The notes: generated by a model from the letters alone, not told the origin. DNA of 64,000 bases from Arthrobacter sp. Edens01 (GCF_001307035.1 NZ_LKIU01000005.1:1102300-1166299); one strand, 5' to 3'; numbered from the stretch's first letter, positions 53,156 to 63,230 are shown. Translations and numbers: made by a program.

Positions 53156-53617
53156 ATGACCGTGAAAAACGCCCCGAGCAAATGGGGCAGAGCGAAATTC
53201 GGCGGCAGCAGCGCACACCTGCTGGCCGCTTCGCTGGCCGCCGGAGTGCTCCTGTCGGGCGCTCTGGGCTGGCTCTTTATGGTGCTGCGAAACGGAGACC
53301 GTCCGCTGCTTGCCTTCGCAGTTATGGCAGTCTTCACCTTGCCGGTTGCAGCTGTGCTCGCCTGGGCAGTGCTCGTTGACCGCGCAACGCTGGCCGGGGC
53401 CCTCGAAAAACCCGAGGACTCCGTCGAATCGGCCTGGTACGAAAAAGCGGCCAGCGGTGCGTTTACGGACATTCTCCTGGTCGGGGGACTGGGCTGTGCG
53501 GCCCTTTCGTTCCTGGGAACCGAGGGAACCGCCGGTCCGATCCTGGGAAGCGTGGTCGCGTTCGCCATGCTCGACTTCGGCGCACGCTACCTGTGGCTGA
53601 AGAAAACCGCTGCCTGA
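53156..53617 (+). CDS. Four-span membrane protein paired with an Xre regulator
   Basis: 153 aa, four hydrophobic helices (about residues 20-42, 50-72, 100-117, 120-137); the loop after helix 2 carries ALEKPEDSVESAWYEKAASG, which is the family hallmark of these small membrane partners. GAGAAAGG precedes the ATG. Its stop overlaps the ATG of the regulator by one base. Two TTGACA direct repeats lie upstream (53109-53132) and could be -35 element or regulator sites. Function unknown; related pairs are thought to be self-regulating stress modules. Confidence 0.7.
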   Translation: MTVKNAPSKWGRAKFGGSSAHLLAASLAAGVLLSGALGWLFMVLRNGDRPLLAFAVMAVFTLPVAAVLAWAVLVDRATLAGALEKPEDSVESAWYEKAASGAFTDILLVGGLGCAALSFLGTEGTAGPILGSVVAFAMLDFGARYLWLKKTAA

Positions 53618-53823
53618 TGGAGAACACCCTCACCAGCCGCCGCTCTGAACTCGGCTGGTCGCAGCAGCGCCTCGCCGACGAACTGGGGGTCTCGCGGCAG
53701 ACCATCATCTCGATCGAAAAAGGCCGCTACGATCCGTCACTGCCCCTGGCCTTCCGGCTGGCCGCAGTTTTCCACTGCCGCATCGAAGACCTGTTTACCC
53801 CCGGTCACGCGCCCGGCAAATGA
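53617..53823 (+). CDS. Xre-family helix-turn-helix regulator
   Basis: 68 aa, almost entirely one HTH_3 domain: SRRSELGWSQQRLADELGVSRQTIISIEKGRYDPSLPLAFRLA, ending in HCRIEDLFTPG. Such short YozG-like regulators control the membrane-protein gene they are coupled to. ATG 53617 shares one base with the preceding stop. Confidence 0.85.
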   Translation: MENTLTSRRSELGWSQQRLADELGVSRQTIISIEKGRYDPSLPLAFRLAAVFHCRIEDLFTPGHAPGK

Positions 53824-53851
53824 CCGGACACAAAGACAGAAAGGCGCCGCG

Positions 53852-54886
53852 ATGACAAACCCTCTGCTTCCCTCCCGCCTGCCGATAGCCGCAGCGCCCA
53901 TGGCCGGCGGACCAACGTCGACGGCGCTGGCCGCCGCAGTTGCCGCAGCCGGCGGATTCCCGTTCCTGGCAGGCGGCTACAAAACGCCGGAAGCCCTGGC
54001 CCAGGAAATCAGCGTGCTGCGCGCCGCCGGGCTGCCCTTCGGTGTGAACCTTTTTGTTCCCGCCCCTGAAACCGTCGATGAAGCAGCCTTCCGAACCTAC
54101 GCCCGCGCGCTGCAGCCTGAGGCGGACCGCTATGGGCTGATCCTCAGCGAGCATCCCGTGGACGATGACGATTCCTGGGCGCAAAAGCTGGCGCTGCTGA
54201 TTCAGTATCCGGTCGACGTCGTGTCGCTGACCTTCGCCCTCCCGGCGGCATCGGATATCGCGGCGCTGCAGGCTGCTGGAACCAAAGTCCTCGCCTCGGT
54301 GACCACGCCTGGGGAAGCACACCAGGCGCAGGCTGCCGGCGTCGACGGTCTGGTGGTCCAGGGGCCGCAGGCCGGGGGACACAGCGCCACCTTCGACCCC
54401 GCCCGCCGGATCGATCCCGCATCGACTGCAGACCTGGTCAAAGCCGTGCGGGCAGCAGCAGGCCTCCCAATCATCGCCGCCGGCGGCGTCGACGGCCCGG
54501 CAGCAGTCGAGGCCCTGCTGGCCGCCGGCGCTGAAGCCGTAGCGGTCGGCACCCTGCTGCTCCTCGCAGACGAAGCAGGAACCTCGCCAACCCACCGGGC
54601 CGCGCTGACCAGCAGCACGTTCACCGAGACCGTGCTTACCAGAGCCTTCACAGGCCGGCCGGCACGGGCACTGCGCAACGGATTCGCCGACCGGCACGGA
54701 CACCACGCACCGACCGCCTATCCCGCCGTCCACCACCTCACCCGGGAACTGCGCCAGGCTGCCGGAAAAGCGGGCGACGCCGATACCCTCCACCTGTGGG
54801 CGGGCACCGGCTGGCGGAGCGCGCCCCGGCGTCCGGCAGCGGACATCATCGCCTGGCTGTCCGGGCCGGAACACACCCTGCAGTAG
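53852..54886 (+). CDS. Nitronate monooxygenase family protein
   Basis: 344-aa FMN-dependent TIM-barrel enzyme. LPIAAAPMAGGPTSTALAAA and GGFPFLAGGYKTPEALAQE at the N-terminus, VDGLVVQGPQAGGHSATFD (FMN phosphate and the catalytic His in GGHS), and IIAAGGVDGPAAVEALLAAGAEAVAVGT at the C-terminus match NMO/2-nitropropane dioxygenase. Nitronate oxidation or an enoyl-ACP-reductase-like reaction are both possible in this superfamily. It follows the Xre gene by 28 bp and may be co-transcribed. Confidence 0.85.
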   Translation: MTNPLLPSRLPIAAAPMAGGPTSTALAAAVAAAGGFPFLAGGYKTPEALAQEISVLRAAGLPFGVNLFVPAPETVDEAAFRTYARALQPEADRYGLILSEHPVDDDDSWAQKLALLIQYPVDVVSLTFALPAASDIAALQAAGTKVLASVTTPGEAHQAQAAGVDGLVVQGPQAGGHSATFDPARRIDPASTADLVKAVRAAAGLPIIAAGGVDGPAAVEALLAAGAEAVAVGTLLLLADEAGTSPTHRAALTSSTFTETVLTRAFTGRPARALRNGFADRHGHHAPTAYPAVHHLTRELRQAAGKAGDADTLHLWAGTGWRSAPRRPAADIIAWLSGPEHTLQ

Positions 54887-55001
54887 CCAATCTCACGCGT
54901 AGGCAGGGCCGGGCCGGAATGGTTTGGACAGTCCGGGCATCCTAGGCTGAAAGGGAGGAAGCGGCACGCCGCGCCCGCCCGAAACCTTTGAGAGGACCGT
55001 C

Positions 55002-56003
55002 TTGAGCAAGCTGCCCTGCGCCGAACTCCACCTGCACATTGAAGGAACGCTGGAGCCGGAACTGATCTTTGAACTGGCTGCCCGCAACGGCATCGAGCTG
55101 CCCTACGCGGACCTGGATGAGCTCCGTGCCCGCTACGAGTTCACGGACCTGCAGTCCTTCCTGGACCTCTACTACGCCAACATGGACGTGCTGCGCACCG
55201 AAGCCGACTTCGCCGCCATGACCCGCGCCTACCTTGCCCGCGCAGCTGCCGCCGGGGTGCGTCACGTTGAAATGATGGTGGACCCGCAGGCGCACCTGGC
55301 CCGCGGCGTCGCGCTTGAAACCTGCATTGGCGGTGTGGCCTCCGTGCTAAAGACCTCCGAAGCTGAGTTCGGAATCTCTACGGCGCTGATCGCGGCATTC
55401 CTGCGCGACCGTCCGCAGGAGGAAGCGTCACGGGTCCTCGCTGACCTGCTGGCCATGGACGCGCCCATCATCGGGATCGGCCTGGACTCAGCCGAGCTGG
55501 GCAACCCCCCGGAGGACTTTGTCCCGCTCTACGAGCAGGCCCGTGCTGCCGGCCTGAAGCTGGTGGCCCACGCCGGGGAAGAAGGTCCGTCGCACTACAT
55601 TGAGCAGGCACTGGACCTGCTGCTGGTGGACCGGATCGACCACGGTATCCGCTGCATGGATGACCCAGAGCTGGTGGCACGGCTTGAACGCGACCAGATT
55701 CCGCTGACCATCTGCCCGCTCTCCAACGTCCGCCTGCAGGCCGTCGATTCACTGGAGAGCCACCCGCTGCCGCTGCTGCTCGAACAGGGGCTCAACGTGT
55801 CGGTGAACTCCGACGACCCTGCGTACTTTGGCGGCTACGTTGACGACAACTTTGCCGTCCTGCGCGAAACGTTCGACCTCAACCCCGCCCAGCTGGCCAG
55901 GCTCGCGGAGAACTCGATTACGGCGTCGTTCGCTTCTGCTGAACGTAAGGCCGAGCTGCTGGCCGAAGTCGAGGCCTGGCTCCTGGTGGAGGGGATCGAC
56001 TAG
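55002..56003 (+). CDS. Adenine deaminase (adenosine deaminase superfamily, type 2)
   Basis: 333-aa zinc amidohydrolase. Zinc ligands H10 and H12 in CAELHLHIEGTLEPEL, the His in LVAHAGEEG, the catalytic Glu/His pair in DRIDHGIRC, and the Asp in VSVNSDDPAYFGGYV. The wording LHLHIEGTLEPELIFELAARN and HAGEEGPSHYI is that of adenine deaminases, which act on the free base, and not of adenosine deaminase (HTHLDGS). Start TTG at 55002 after GAAAGGGAGG. It makes hypoxanthine and ammonia for purine salvage. Confidence 0.88.
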   Translation: MSKLPCAELHLHIEGTLEPELIFELAARNGIELPYADLDELRARYEFTDLQSFLDLYYANMDVLRTEADFAAMTRAYLARAAAAGVRHVEMMVDPQAHLARGVALETCIGGVASVLKTSEAEFGISTALIAAFLRDRPQEEASRVLADLLAMDAPIIGIGLDSAELGNPPEDFVPLYEQARAAGLKLVAHAGEEGPSHYIEQALDLLLVDRIDHGIRCMDDPELVARLERDQIPLTICPLSNVRLQAVDSLESHPLPLLLEQGLNVSVNSDDPAYFGGYVDDNFAVLRETFDLNPAQLARLAENSITASFASAERKAELLAEVEAWLLVEGID

Positions 56004-57307
56004 TCAGGCGGCCTGACCGGTCCGCCGCGTGCATCGCCGCGCCCGCGGCGGAACGTCAGCCGCACCACAGCGCCGGCAATAACGGCCATCAGCCCCAGCG
56101 AGATGTCCAGCAGCGGAAGCGAGAGCGCCAGCAGCAGCGTTCCGGCGATTCCGACCACATTCAGCACCCGCGGCGTGTACCAGCGGCGTTTATGCAGCGT
56201 AAAGGCAATCACCGCGGTACCTCCGGCATACAGCAGCCCGGTGAACGCAGCGACGCCCAGCAGAGTGGACAAGGGGAATGCAATTACCAGAGCCATAACG
56301 ACGGCGGCGCCGGCCACCACGCCAACCCAAGGGATTTCCGGCCTGCCGCGGAGCAGGGACCGCTTCCGCCCGAACGGCGCAGGCAGCTCACCCTCCGCGG
56401 CCATCGCCGCCCCGATTCGGGCGCAGCCGGCGTTCAGCGCTGACAATGCACCCAGCCCGGTGGCAGCCGCGGCGATCAGGACAACGCCGACTCCCACTCC
56501 GCCGCTCATGTCGGCCACCGGCACCACCATTGGTGTGGTTTCGGCAGCGAGCCGGGCCGGGCCGAAGTAGCTGAGCAGGGAATGGCCCAGGACCAGATAC
56601 AGGCCCAGGACGACGGCGATTGCTGCCGGAAGCGCCAGCGGAATGTTTCTGCCGGGGGAGCGGACATGGGGTCCAAGCGAGGCGAGGTACCCGTAGCCAA
56701 TGAAGGCAAAGTAGAGCAGGGCCGAGGATTCAAGGAGTCCGGCGAGACCGGGTTCGGGCAGCGTAGCGAGCTTGGGGTTGCCGGCCGGCAGCTCGGAGTT
56801 GAACGCCACCACGGCCACAAAGGCAAGGACTGCAATCACGAAGGCAACGATGAACCGGGATACCCAGTCGCTGCGGGTTGCCCCTAACAGGTTGAGCACT
56901 GCGGTCACGGCTACGGCCGCGACGGCCACCGCCACAGCATAATCGGGCGCCAGATACGTGCCCACCATCAGGGCTGCCACCGCGGAGGCCGCTAGCCGGG
57001 AACATAAAAAGACCCACCCGGTGACGAAAGCCGCGGTGGGGCCAAGGATCACCCGGGCGGCCCGGGTACCGCCGTCGTCGTAATTTGCCTGGCCCTCATT
57101 AAGGGCTGCACTGATTTGGAAAACCGCGACGCCGCAGGCATAGGCGACGACGGCGGCGATCACCAGGGGAACGGTCAGCGGGCCGCCGTCCGCGGCCACG
57201 GCTGCAGGGAAGACAATGAACACGCCCGCACCGACAATGGAACCGATGCCGGCAGTGGTCGCGTCGAAGCCCCCCAGCGGGCGGGCAGTGGCAGCATTGC
57301 CGGACAA
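56000..57307 (-). CDS. APC-superfamily amino acid permease
   Basis: 435-aa membrane carrier with about twelve helices. GFDATTAGIGSIVGAGVFIV is the APC N-terminal hallmark; PEIPWVGVVAGA and RKRSLLRGRPEIPW mark the later half. The substrate cannot be inferred. TTG at 57307 with GGAGG 4 nt upstream is the start. Its stop and the adenine deaminase stop overlap by 4 bp, convergent. Confidence 0.88.
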   Translation of the reverse strand: MSGNAATARPLGGFDATTAGIGSIVGAGVFIVFPAAVAADGGPLTVPLVIAAVVAYACGVAVFQISAALNEGQANYDDGGTRAARVILGPTAAFVTGWVFLCSRLAASAVAALMVGTYLAPDYAVAVAVAAVAVTAVLNLLGATRSDWVSRFIVAFVIAVLAFVAVVAFNSELPAGNPKLATLPEPGLAGLLESSALLYFAFIGYGYLASLGPHVRSPGRNIPLALPAAIAVVLGLYLVLGHSLLSYFGPARLAAETTPMVVPVADMSGGVGVGVVLIAAAATGLGALSALNAGCARIGAAMAAEGELPAPFGRKRSLLRGRPEIPWVGVVAGAAVVMALVIAFPLSTLLGVAAFTGLLYAGGTAVIAFTLHKRRWYTPRVLNVVGIAGTLLLALSLPLLDISLGLMAVIAGAVVRLTFRRGRGDARGGPVRPPD

Positions 57308-57435
57308 ACGGGCCTCCGATCGGTCAGCCCTTGGCCGGGAAGCTTGGGGAACACCGGTAAACTCAAAGAAGATCTTTACTCACAATGGGCGGAAACTGGT
57401 GTTTTCCGCAAGTAACCGTAGTTGAAAGGAATGCT

Positions 57436-59229
57436 GTGCTGCGCACACATGCCCTTGGTTCCCTGAGGGCCGAGCATATTGGACAGACCGTCACCCTGGC
57501 CGGCTGGGTAGCCCGCCGCCGGGACCACGGAGGCGTCGCCTTCCTCGACCTGCGTGATGCCTCGGGCGTAGCCCAGGTCGTCGTCCGTGAAGAGGACGTT
57601 TTCCACGGCCTGCGCAACGAGTACGTCCTGCAGATCACCGGCAAGGTGGAGCGCCGCCCCGAGGGCAACGAGAACCCCGCGCTGGCCACCGGCGAGGTGG
57701 AGGTTATTGCCGACGACGTCGTCATCCTGAACACTTCGGATCCGCTGCCGTTCCAGATCGATGAGCATGTTGAGGTCGGTGAGGAAGCCCGCCTGAAGCA
57801 CCGCTACCTGGACCTGCGCCGTCCGGCTCCCTCCGCGGCACTGCGCCTGCGTTCCGAGGCCAACCGCGTGGCCCGCGAACTGCTCCACGACGAGGGCTTC
57901 GTTGAAATCGAAACCCCGACCCTGACGCGTTCGACGCCGGAAGGCGCCCGCGACTTTGTGGTCCCGGCACGCCTGGCACCGGGTTCCTGGTATGCCCTGC
58001 CGCAGTCACCGCAGCTGTTCAAGCAGCTGCTGCAGGTTGGCGGCTTCGAGAAGTACTACCAGATTGCCCGCTGCTACCGCGACGAAGACTTCCGCGCCGA
58101 TCGCCAGCCGGAGTTCACGCAGCTGGACATCGAGGCCAGCTTTGTTGAAGAGAACGACATCATTGCCCTCGGCGAGCAGATCGTAAAGGCACTCTGGAAG
58201 CTGATCGGCGTCGAGATCCAGACCCCGATTGCCCGCATGACCTACGCGGACGCAATGGCCCGCTACGGTTCGGACAAGCCGGACCTGCGCTTCGGCCTGG
58301 AGCTGACCGAGCTCACGGAGTTCTTCAAGGACACCACCTTCCGCGTCTTCCAGGCACCGTACGTCGGCGCCGTCGTAATGCCGGGCGGTGCCTCGCAGGC
58401 CCGCCGCACCCTGGATGCCTGGCAGGAATGGGCCAAGCAGCGCGGTGCGAAGGGCCTTGCCTACGTGCTGGTTCAGGAAGACGGCTCCCTCACCGGCCCG
58501 GTCGCCAAGAACCTCACCGACTTTGAGCGCGAACACCTGGCAGAGAAGGTCGGCGCCAATCCCGGCGACTGCATCTTCTTCGCCGCCGGCCAGACCAACG
58601 AGGCCCGTGCCCTGCTCGGCGCTGCCCGCGTGGAAATCGGCCACCGCACCGGCCTGATCGACCCGAAGGACTGGGCTTTCGTCTGGGTTGTTGACGCCCC
58701 GATGTTCGAGCCCGCCGCAGCAGCAGTTGCAGCCGGCGACGTCGCAGCAGGCGAAGGCGAGTGGACCGCAGTGCACCACGCGTTCACCTCCCCGAAGCCC
58801 GAGTTCCTGGACACCTTCGACAAGGATCCGGCCTCCGCACTTGCCTACGCGTACGACATCGTGTGCAACGGCAACGAAATCGGCGGCGGCTCAATCCGTA
58901 TCCACCGCCGCGATGTGCAGGAGCGCGTCTTCAAGGTCATGGGTATCTCCGAGGAGACCGCCCAGGAACAGTTCGGCTTCCTGCTTGAAGGTTTCAAGTA
59001 CGGCGCCCCGCCGCACGGCGGAATCGCCTTTGGCTGGGACCGCGTGGTGGCCCTGCTGGCCGGCGCCGATTCAATCCGCGACGTCATCGCCTTCCCGAAG
59101 TCCGGCGGCGGCTACGACCCGCTGACCTCCGCTCCCGCGCCGATCAGCGCCCAGCAGCGCAAGGAAGCCGGCGTGGACTTCAAGCCGGAGAAGAAGCAGG
59201 AAAAGCCTGCTGAGACTCCCGCGTCCTAG
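57436..59229 (+). CDS. aspS: Aspartate--tRNA(Asp/Asn) ligase
   Basis: 597-aa class II synthetase. N-terminal OB-fold anticodon domain ([26 protein letters not shown]), motif 2 in [20 protein letters not shown], a bacterial insert domain, [10 protein letters not shown], and motif 3 [27 protein letters not shown]. The GTG at 57436 with GAAAGGA upstream is the start. The final 30 residues are charged and unconserved. Whether it is discriminating or also charges tRNA-Asn depends on asnS elsewhere, which cannot be seen. Confidence 0.96.
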   Translation: MLRTHALGSLRAEHIGQTVTLAGWVARRRDHGGVAFLDLRDASGVAQVVVREEDVFHGLRNEYVLQITGKVERRPEGNENPALATGEVEVIADDVVILNTSDPLPFQIDEHVEVGEEARLKHRYLDLRRPAPSAALRLRSEANRVARELLHDEGFVEIETPTLTRSTPEGARDFVVPARLAPGSWYALPQSPQLFKQLLQVGGFEKYYQIARCYRDEDFRADRQPEFTQLDIEASFVEENDIIALGEQIVKALWKLIGVEIQTPIARMTYADAMARYGSDKPDLRFGLELTELTEFFKDTTFRVFQAPYVGAVVMPGGASQARRTLDAWQEWAKQRGAKGLAYVLVQEDGSLTGPVAKNLTDFEREHLAEKVGANPGDCIFFAAGQTNEARALLGAARVEIGHRTGLIDPKDWAFVWVVDAPMFEPAAAAVAAGDVAAGEGEWTAVHHAFTSPKPEFLDTFDKDPASALAYAYDIVCNGNEIGGGSIRIHRRDVQERVFKVMGISEETAQEQFGFLLEGFKYGAPPHGGIAFGWDRVVALLAGADSIRDVIAFPKSGGGYDPLTSAPAPISAQQRKEAGVDFKPEKKQEKPAETPAS

Positions 59230-59241
59230 CTGAAATGTAAG

Positions 59242-59277
59242 AGACCCGGCCGCCATGTTGGCGGCCGGGTCTTTTTC
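59242..59277 (+). terminator. Intrinsic terminator after aspS
   Basis: A perfect 14-bp stem (AGACCCGGCCGCCA and its complement) with a 3-nt loop, followed by TTTTTC. Confidence 0.95.
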
Positions 59278-59340
59278 TGTTCGTAACCTTTACGATGCGG
59301 ACGGTTAGCGCGTTTTCCAAACCGCAGCGATTCGCTTGCC

Positions 59341-60198
59341 TCAGATGCTGATGGTCCCGGAGATGCGGGTAGTGCATTCCCCGCCCACCCAGATGTCTTC
59401 GCCGTCAGCTTCCACATGGACTCGTCCAGTCCGGCCCAGGACCGTTCCCTGGGCAGCGGTATAGGACGACGGCGCCCGGCCGCTGCCAATCAGCCACTGC
59501 GCTGCGCCGGCGTTGAAGCTTCCAGTCACCGGGTCCTCGCAGGGGAGCTCATCGGAGATGAACGTGCGCACTTCAAACTCGGTGGCCGCGCCGTCGGGAT
59601 GCGGGCCGATGACGCCGACTGCCAGGCCCGCCATGGCCGGGTAGTTGGGCTGGATCGCCAGCACCTGTTCAGCGGAGCCCAGCAGCACACCGATCCACTC
59701 AGGACCGTTGACCAGCCAGGCAGCGTCCAGCAGCGCCTCACGTGGGAGTCCCAGCCCTGCCGCAACGCGGTCCAGTTCGTGCCCAGCAACAGGCCCGAAC
59801 CGTGTCAGGTCCGGAGCCGCGAACGCCAGCCGCCCGCCGCCGTCCGCTTTTATCCGCACCAGCCCGGCGGCAGATTCCTGGATGAGCGTGCCCTCCTGGC
59901 GGGGTTTGCCTCCGGCTTCCAGCCAGGCATGGGCGGAGCCGAGGGTTGGGTGCCCGGCGAACGGCAGCTCCTCGGTCGGAGTGAAAATCCGGACCCGGTA
60001 GTCAGCGCGCAGATCTTCCGGGGGCAGCAGGAAAGTGGTCTCGGACAAGTTGGTCCAGTTCGCGAACCGCTGCATCTGGGCGGCGGTTAGGCCGGAGGCT
60101 TCAAGGACGACGGCGAGCGGGTTGCCGCCGAAGGGCTCCGGGCTGAACACGTCAACCTGGACAAACGGGCGGGTGGATACGGGAATTTCGGAAGTCAC
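59341..60198 (-). CDS. PhzF-family isomerase/epimerase, copy 1
   Basis: 285-aa protein of the diaminopimelate-epimerase fold. VDVFSPEPFGGNPLAVVLEA, the catalytic Glu in WTNLSETTFLLPP, RIFTPTEELPFAGHPTLGSAHAW and CEDPVTGSFNAGAAQWL are the family hallmarks. Family members isomerise or epimerise small molecules; this one's substrate is unknown. GTG 60198 is leaderless with TAAGCT 6 nt upstream. A second copy of the family lies at 62372-63208, about 45% identical by eye in the core. Confidence 0.85.
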   Translation of the reverse strand: MTSEIPVSTRPFVQVDVFSPEPFGGNPLAVVLEASGLTAAQMQRFANWTNLSETTFLLPPEDLRADYRVRIFTPTEELPFAGHPTLGSAHAWLEAGGKPRQEGTLIQESAAGLVRIKADGGGRLAFAAPDLTRFGPVAGHELDRVAAGLGLPREALLDAAWLVNGPEWIGVLLGSAEQVLAIQPNYPAMAGLAVGVIGPHPDGAATEFEVRTFISDELPCEDPVTGSFNAGAAQWLIGSGRAPSSYTAAQGTVLGRTGRVHVEADGEDIWVGGECTTRISGTISI

Positions 60199-60204
60199 TA
60201 TTTG

Positions 60205-60210
60205 AGCTTA
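60205..60210 (-). promoter_or_regulatory. Candidate -10 box, leaderless PhzF mRNA
   Basis: Minus-strand TAAGCT ends 6 nt before the GTG at 60198. Confidence 0.45.
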
Positions 60211-60332
60211 GTGAGTCGGCCGGGTGGATCCGCTAGCCACGGATTGCCCCAAGCTGCTCCAGTTTGTGCTGTTCGCTCCGTGGCGCGGCGGAGCGATTTC
60301 CCAAAACGGAGCGTTTTGCGCGTTCGGGCGAC

Positions 60333-60839
60333 TCAGGCGAAAGCCGGAACCGCGAGATTCCGAAACGCCGAGCCGTGGAAGACAAGCGGCTCATGGGCGC
60401 CGTCGTGGGTTGAGTAGCCGTGAACGCGGAGCAGTACGACGGCGTGGTCCCCGGCCGGAACCTCGTTCTCAACCGACGTTTCAAGCCAGAGGGCGGCCTC
60501 GTCCAGGAACAGGGCGCCGGTGTCGGCTTCGTGCAGGCTTAGTCCGGCGAAGCGGTCGCCGTCGCGGGAAGCGATCTGGCGGCAGACGCCGTCGTGCCCC
60601 GTGCCCAGGATGGACACGCCGATCCGGTCCGCAGCCCGAAGCAGCGGCCAGGTGCGGGAGGTATTCTGCACCGCGAACATGACCAGAGGCGGATCCATCG
60701 AAACGCCCACGGTGAAGGAAGAGGCCACGATTCCCTGTGGCGCGCCGTCGACTTCGGCGCAGAGTGCTGCGATTCCGGAGGGGAAGCGCCCGAAGGCCCG
60801 GCGCAGTGCGTTGGGCTGGAGATCGGTTTCAAGTGCCAT
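60333..60839 (-). CDS. Flavin reductase-like domain protein
   Basis: 168-aa flavin reductase (NAD(P)H:FMN/FAD). ALRRAFGRFPSGIAALCAEVDGAPQGIVASSFTVGVSMDPPLVMF carries the FMN-binding hallmarks (SSFxxVSxxPPLV), then RAADRIGVSILGTGHDGVCR and LHEADTGALFL. AGAGGAAT lies before the ATG. It may supply reduced flavin to a monooxygenase encoded elsewhere; none of that class is adjacent. Confidence 0.82.
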   Translation of the reverse strand: MALETDLQPNALRRAFGRFPSGIAALCAEVDGAPQGIVASSFTVGVSMDPPLVMFAVQNTSRTWPLLRAADRIGVSILGTGHDGVCRQIASRDGDRFAGLSLHEADTGALFLDEAALWLETSVENEVPAGDHAVVLLRVHGYSTHDGAHEPLVFHGSAFRNLAVPAFA

Positions 60840-61099
60840 GGAGATTCCTCTGCCTGACGCGCAGCCTGCGGTGCGAACCGCGAAATGCCAGCGCTGTACT
60901 TGCCGGACCGGGAGATCCACCGGAACGGCCGAATCGTCACCTGGAGCACCCCGCTACGGCGAGAGGGTTGCCGCCCAGCCGGCCAGGGCCTGTGGCTGGA
61001 ACTCTTGATTCTGGCTACCAATCTAGGAGCGGAAAGGGGCCCGGGGCAAACGTTCGTCACATACCGGCTGTGGCGGGCAACAGTTCGTAACGGGAGTAC

Positions 61100-62302
61100 T
61101 TAACCGGTTGCCGGCCCGTTTCCTGTTTCCACAGGGGCCGGTGCCACGGCAGGGAAGTCCGGTCTGTCTCTGACACCCATCCTGTTCAGGGCCAGCGGCC
61201 TCAGGATGGACCCGCTGAGAATGACGGCTCCCAGCACCAGGCAGGAAACCAGCCACGAACCGCCGTCCTAGAGGAAGCCTGCCAACAGGGATCCTGCCGC
61301 GGCGCCAATCAGTCCTGCATTACTCAGGAGCGCCATTCCCCGGCCGAGGCGAACTCTGCCGGTCTCAGCCACGACCGCCCCATGCATCGGGATCAGCATC
61401 GCCCAGGACGCGCAGGTCAGCACCCAGAGCACCGCGATCACCAGCGGAGAGGGTGTGAATGCCAGGCATCCGGCCGCTACGCCGGAACAGACTGATGCCG
61501 CCACGTATCCGGCCCGGCGTCCGCGGCGTTCCGTATAGCGGTGCAGCACCCGGGGGAGAACAGTCAGCGCGATTCCGCCGGGCAGGTAGACGAGGGCGAT
61601 CTGGTAGACCTCCAGCCCAGCAGTGTTCTGCAGATACAGAAGAAGCAGCAGCCCCACACCGGCTTCAGCAACGGCGGTCAGTGCCGCGAGGAACAGCAGC
61701 GGACGGAGCCCGCTTCCCCGGGATTCAGCCTCCGCCGCTTCTGGAGCTGACGACGGCGCCGCTGGAACCAGGACCAGCCACAGCGCTGCGGCCAGGCAGG
61801 CGGCAGCCAGAGCGGTGAAGACCCCGAAAAACCCGATGGCGGGAAGCAGGACCATGGCCGGGATCCAGAAGAACCAGGACCCGAACGATTCGGAGGACAG
61901 CAGCCCCGCCATAGACCCGGAGTCGCTGTCCAGGAACTCGGCGGCGACCGCGCGCACTGCAATCCAGAAGAGGGCACCCCCGATTCCTCCCAAAGCGGCC
62001 GCCGCCAGCGCCCAGGAAAGCGAGCCGGCGAAGGCGTAACCGAGGCAGCTGAGGGCGTAAACGAGGGCACCGGCAGCTGCGATCCGGGTCCGGGCGAAGG
62101 CATCGGTCAGCCGTCCGGCAACGGGCCGCGCTGCGACCGAGACGGTCAGCTCCACAGCAATGAGCACCCCGATGGCGGCACTGCCGATTTCCAGTTCGAT
62201 TCCTGCCCACAGCGGGATCAGGAAGTCCACCAGCTCAGCTGAGCCTCCCAGCGCAGCCGCCGCCGCTGAGACAGCTCTGCGGGAGCCAGGCCTGTTTCTC
62301 AT
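61100..62302 (-). pseudogene. MFS transporter with in-frame TAG before the last helix
   Basis: Major facilitator reading: ATG 62302, eleven helices, then TAG at 61268-61270 (LLAGFL-stop-DGGSWLVSCLVLGAVILSG). The frame continues for 55 codons to TAA 61100-61102 and the continuation supplies the missing twelfth helix plus a Pro/Ala tail, so the gene was once about 400 codons. GAG to TAG at the DGG junction could account for it. The truncated 344-aa product lacks helix 12. Leaderless ATG (TACGCT 6 nt upstream), divergent from PhzF copy 2. Substrate unknown. Confidence 0.75.
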
Positions 62303-62308
62303 GCGCTG

Positions 62309-62314
62309 AGCGTA
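62309..62314 (-). promoter_or_regulatory. Candidate -10 box, leaderless MFS mRNA
   Basis: Minus-strand TACGCT ends 6 nt before the ATG at 62302. Confidence 0.45.
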
Positions 62315-62359
62315 GCCGACCCGTGCGGCATGCCTTTCCGCGCCGACACGCCGAAGCAC

Positions 62360-62365
62360 TACAGT
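62360..62365 (+). promoter_or_regulatory. Candidate -10 box, leaderless PhzF mRNA (copy 2)
   Basis: TACAGT ends 6 nt before the ATG at 62372. Confidence 0.5.
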
Positions 62366-62371
62366 GTCCGC

Positions 62372-63208
62372 ATGAGACAACGGTGGTTCAAACAGGTAGA
62401 CGTCTTCGGTAAAAAGCCGTACCAGGGCAACCCATTGGCCGTGGTGCTGGACGGGGAAGACCTCGACGATGAGGCAATGCTCCAGTTCGCCCGCTGGACG
62501 AACCTCTCGGAGACGACGTTCGTCCTGCCGGCAACGCAGGACGAGGCTGATTACCGGGTGCGGATCTTCACGCCCGGGGGCGAAATCCCGTTCGCAGGTC
62601 ATCCGACGCTCGGCACCTGCCATGCGTGGACCGAAGCCGGCAACACTCCGATGAAGCCCGGACTGGTGGTCCAGGAATGCGGCATCGGTTTGGTTCCGCT
62701 TCGGGTCAATGCCGGGCTGGCTGCCTTTGCTGCACCGCGGCTGCTGCGGACCGGTCCGGTGGAGCCCGATGTCCTGGCCCGGGTGACGGCAGCCCTGGGA
62801 CTCACTCCGGACCAGGTCCTGGACCATCAGTGGGTGGACAACGGCCCGGGCTGGCTGGGACTGCTGCTGCCTGACGCGGAGACTGTTCTGTCTGTGCAGC
62901 CCGATCACGCTGCACTCGGTGGACTGAGGGTGGGGCTGATCGGGCGGCAGCCGGAAGCCGCCGAGACGGACTTCGAAGTGCGCGCCTTTGCACCTGGTCT
63001 CGGGGTCTCCGAAGATCCGGTCACCGGCAGCCTCAACGCCGGCCTGGCGCAGTGGCTGATCGGCCAGGGCATTGCGGAGGAACGCTATACGGTCACCCAG
63101 GGCACCGCCGTCCACCGGTCCGGCCTGGTGCGCGTCTTCACCCGCGAAGGCCGCATCTGGATCGGCGGCGAGTCCGTCACCTGCATTGACGGCTCCGTTT
63201 CGCTCTAA
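62372..63208 (+). CDS. PhzF-family isomerase/epimerase, copy 2
   Basis: 278-aa paralogue of the 59341-60198 protein. VDVFGKKPYQGNPLAVVLDG, catalytic Glu in WTNLSETTFVLPA, RIFTPGGEIPFAGHPTLGTCHAW and SEDPVTGSLNAGLAQWL are conserved. ATG 62372 is chosen because of the -10 box 6 nt upstream; an upstream in-frame ATG at 62330 lies inside the divergent promoter. It may have arisen by duplication with the other copy; functional difference unknown. Confidence 0.85.
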   Translation: MRQRWFKQVDVFGKKPYQGNPLAVVLDGEDLDDEAMLQFARWTNLSETTFVLPATQDEADYRVRIFTPGGEIPFAGHPTLGTCHAWTEAGNTPMKPGLVVQECGIGLVPLRVNAGLAAFAAPRLLRTGPVEPDVLARVTAALGLTPDQVLDHQWVDNGPGWLGLLLPDAETVLSVQPDHAALGGLRVGLIGRQPEAAETDFEVRAFAPGLGVSEDPVTGSLNAGLAQWLIGQGIAEERYTVTQGTAVHRSGLVRVFTREGRIWIGGESVTCIDGSVSL

Positions 63209-63230
63209 CAGTTCACCTAGCGCATCATGC

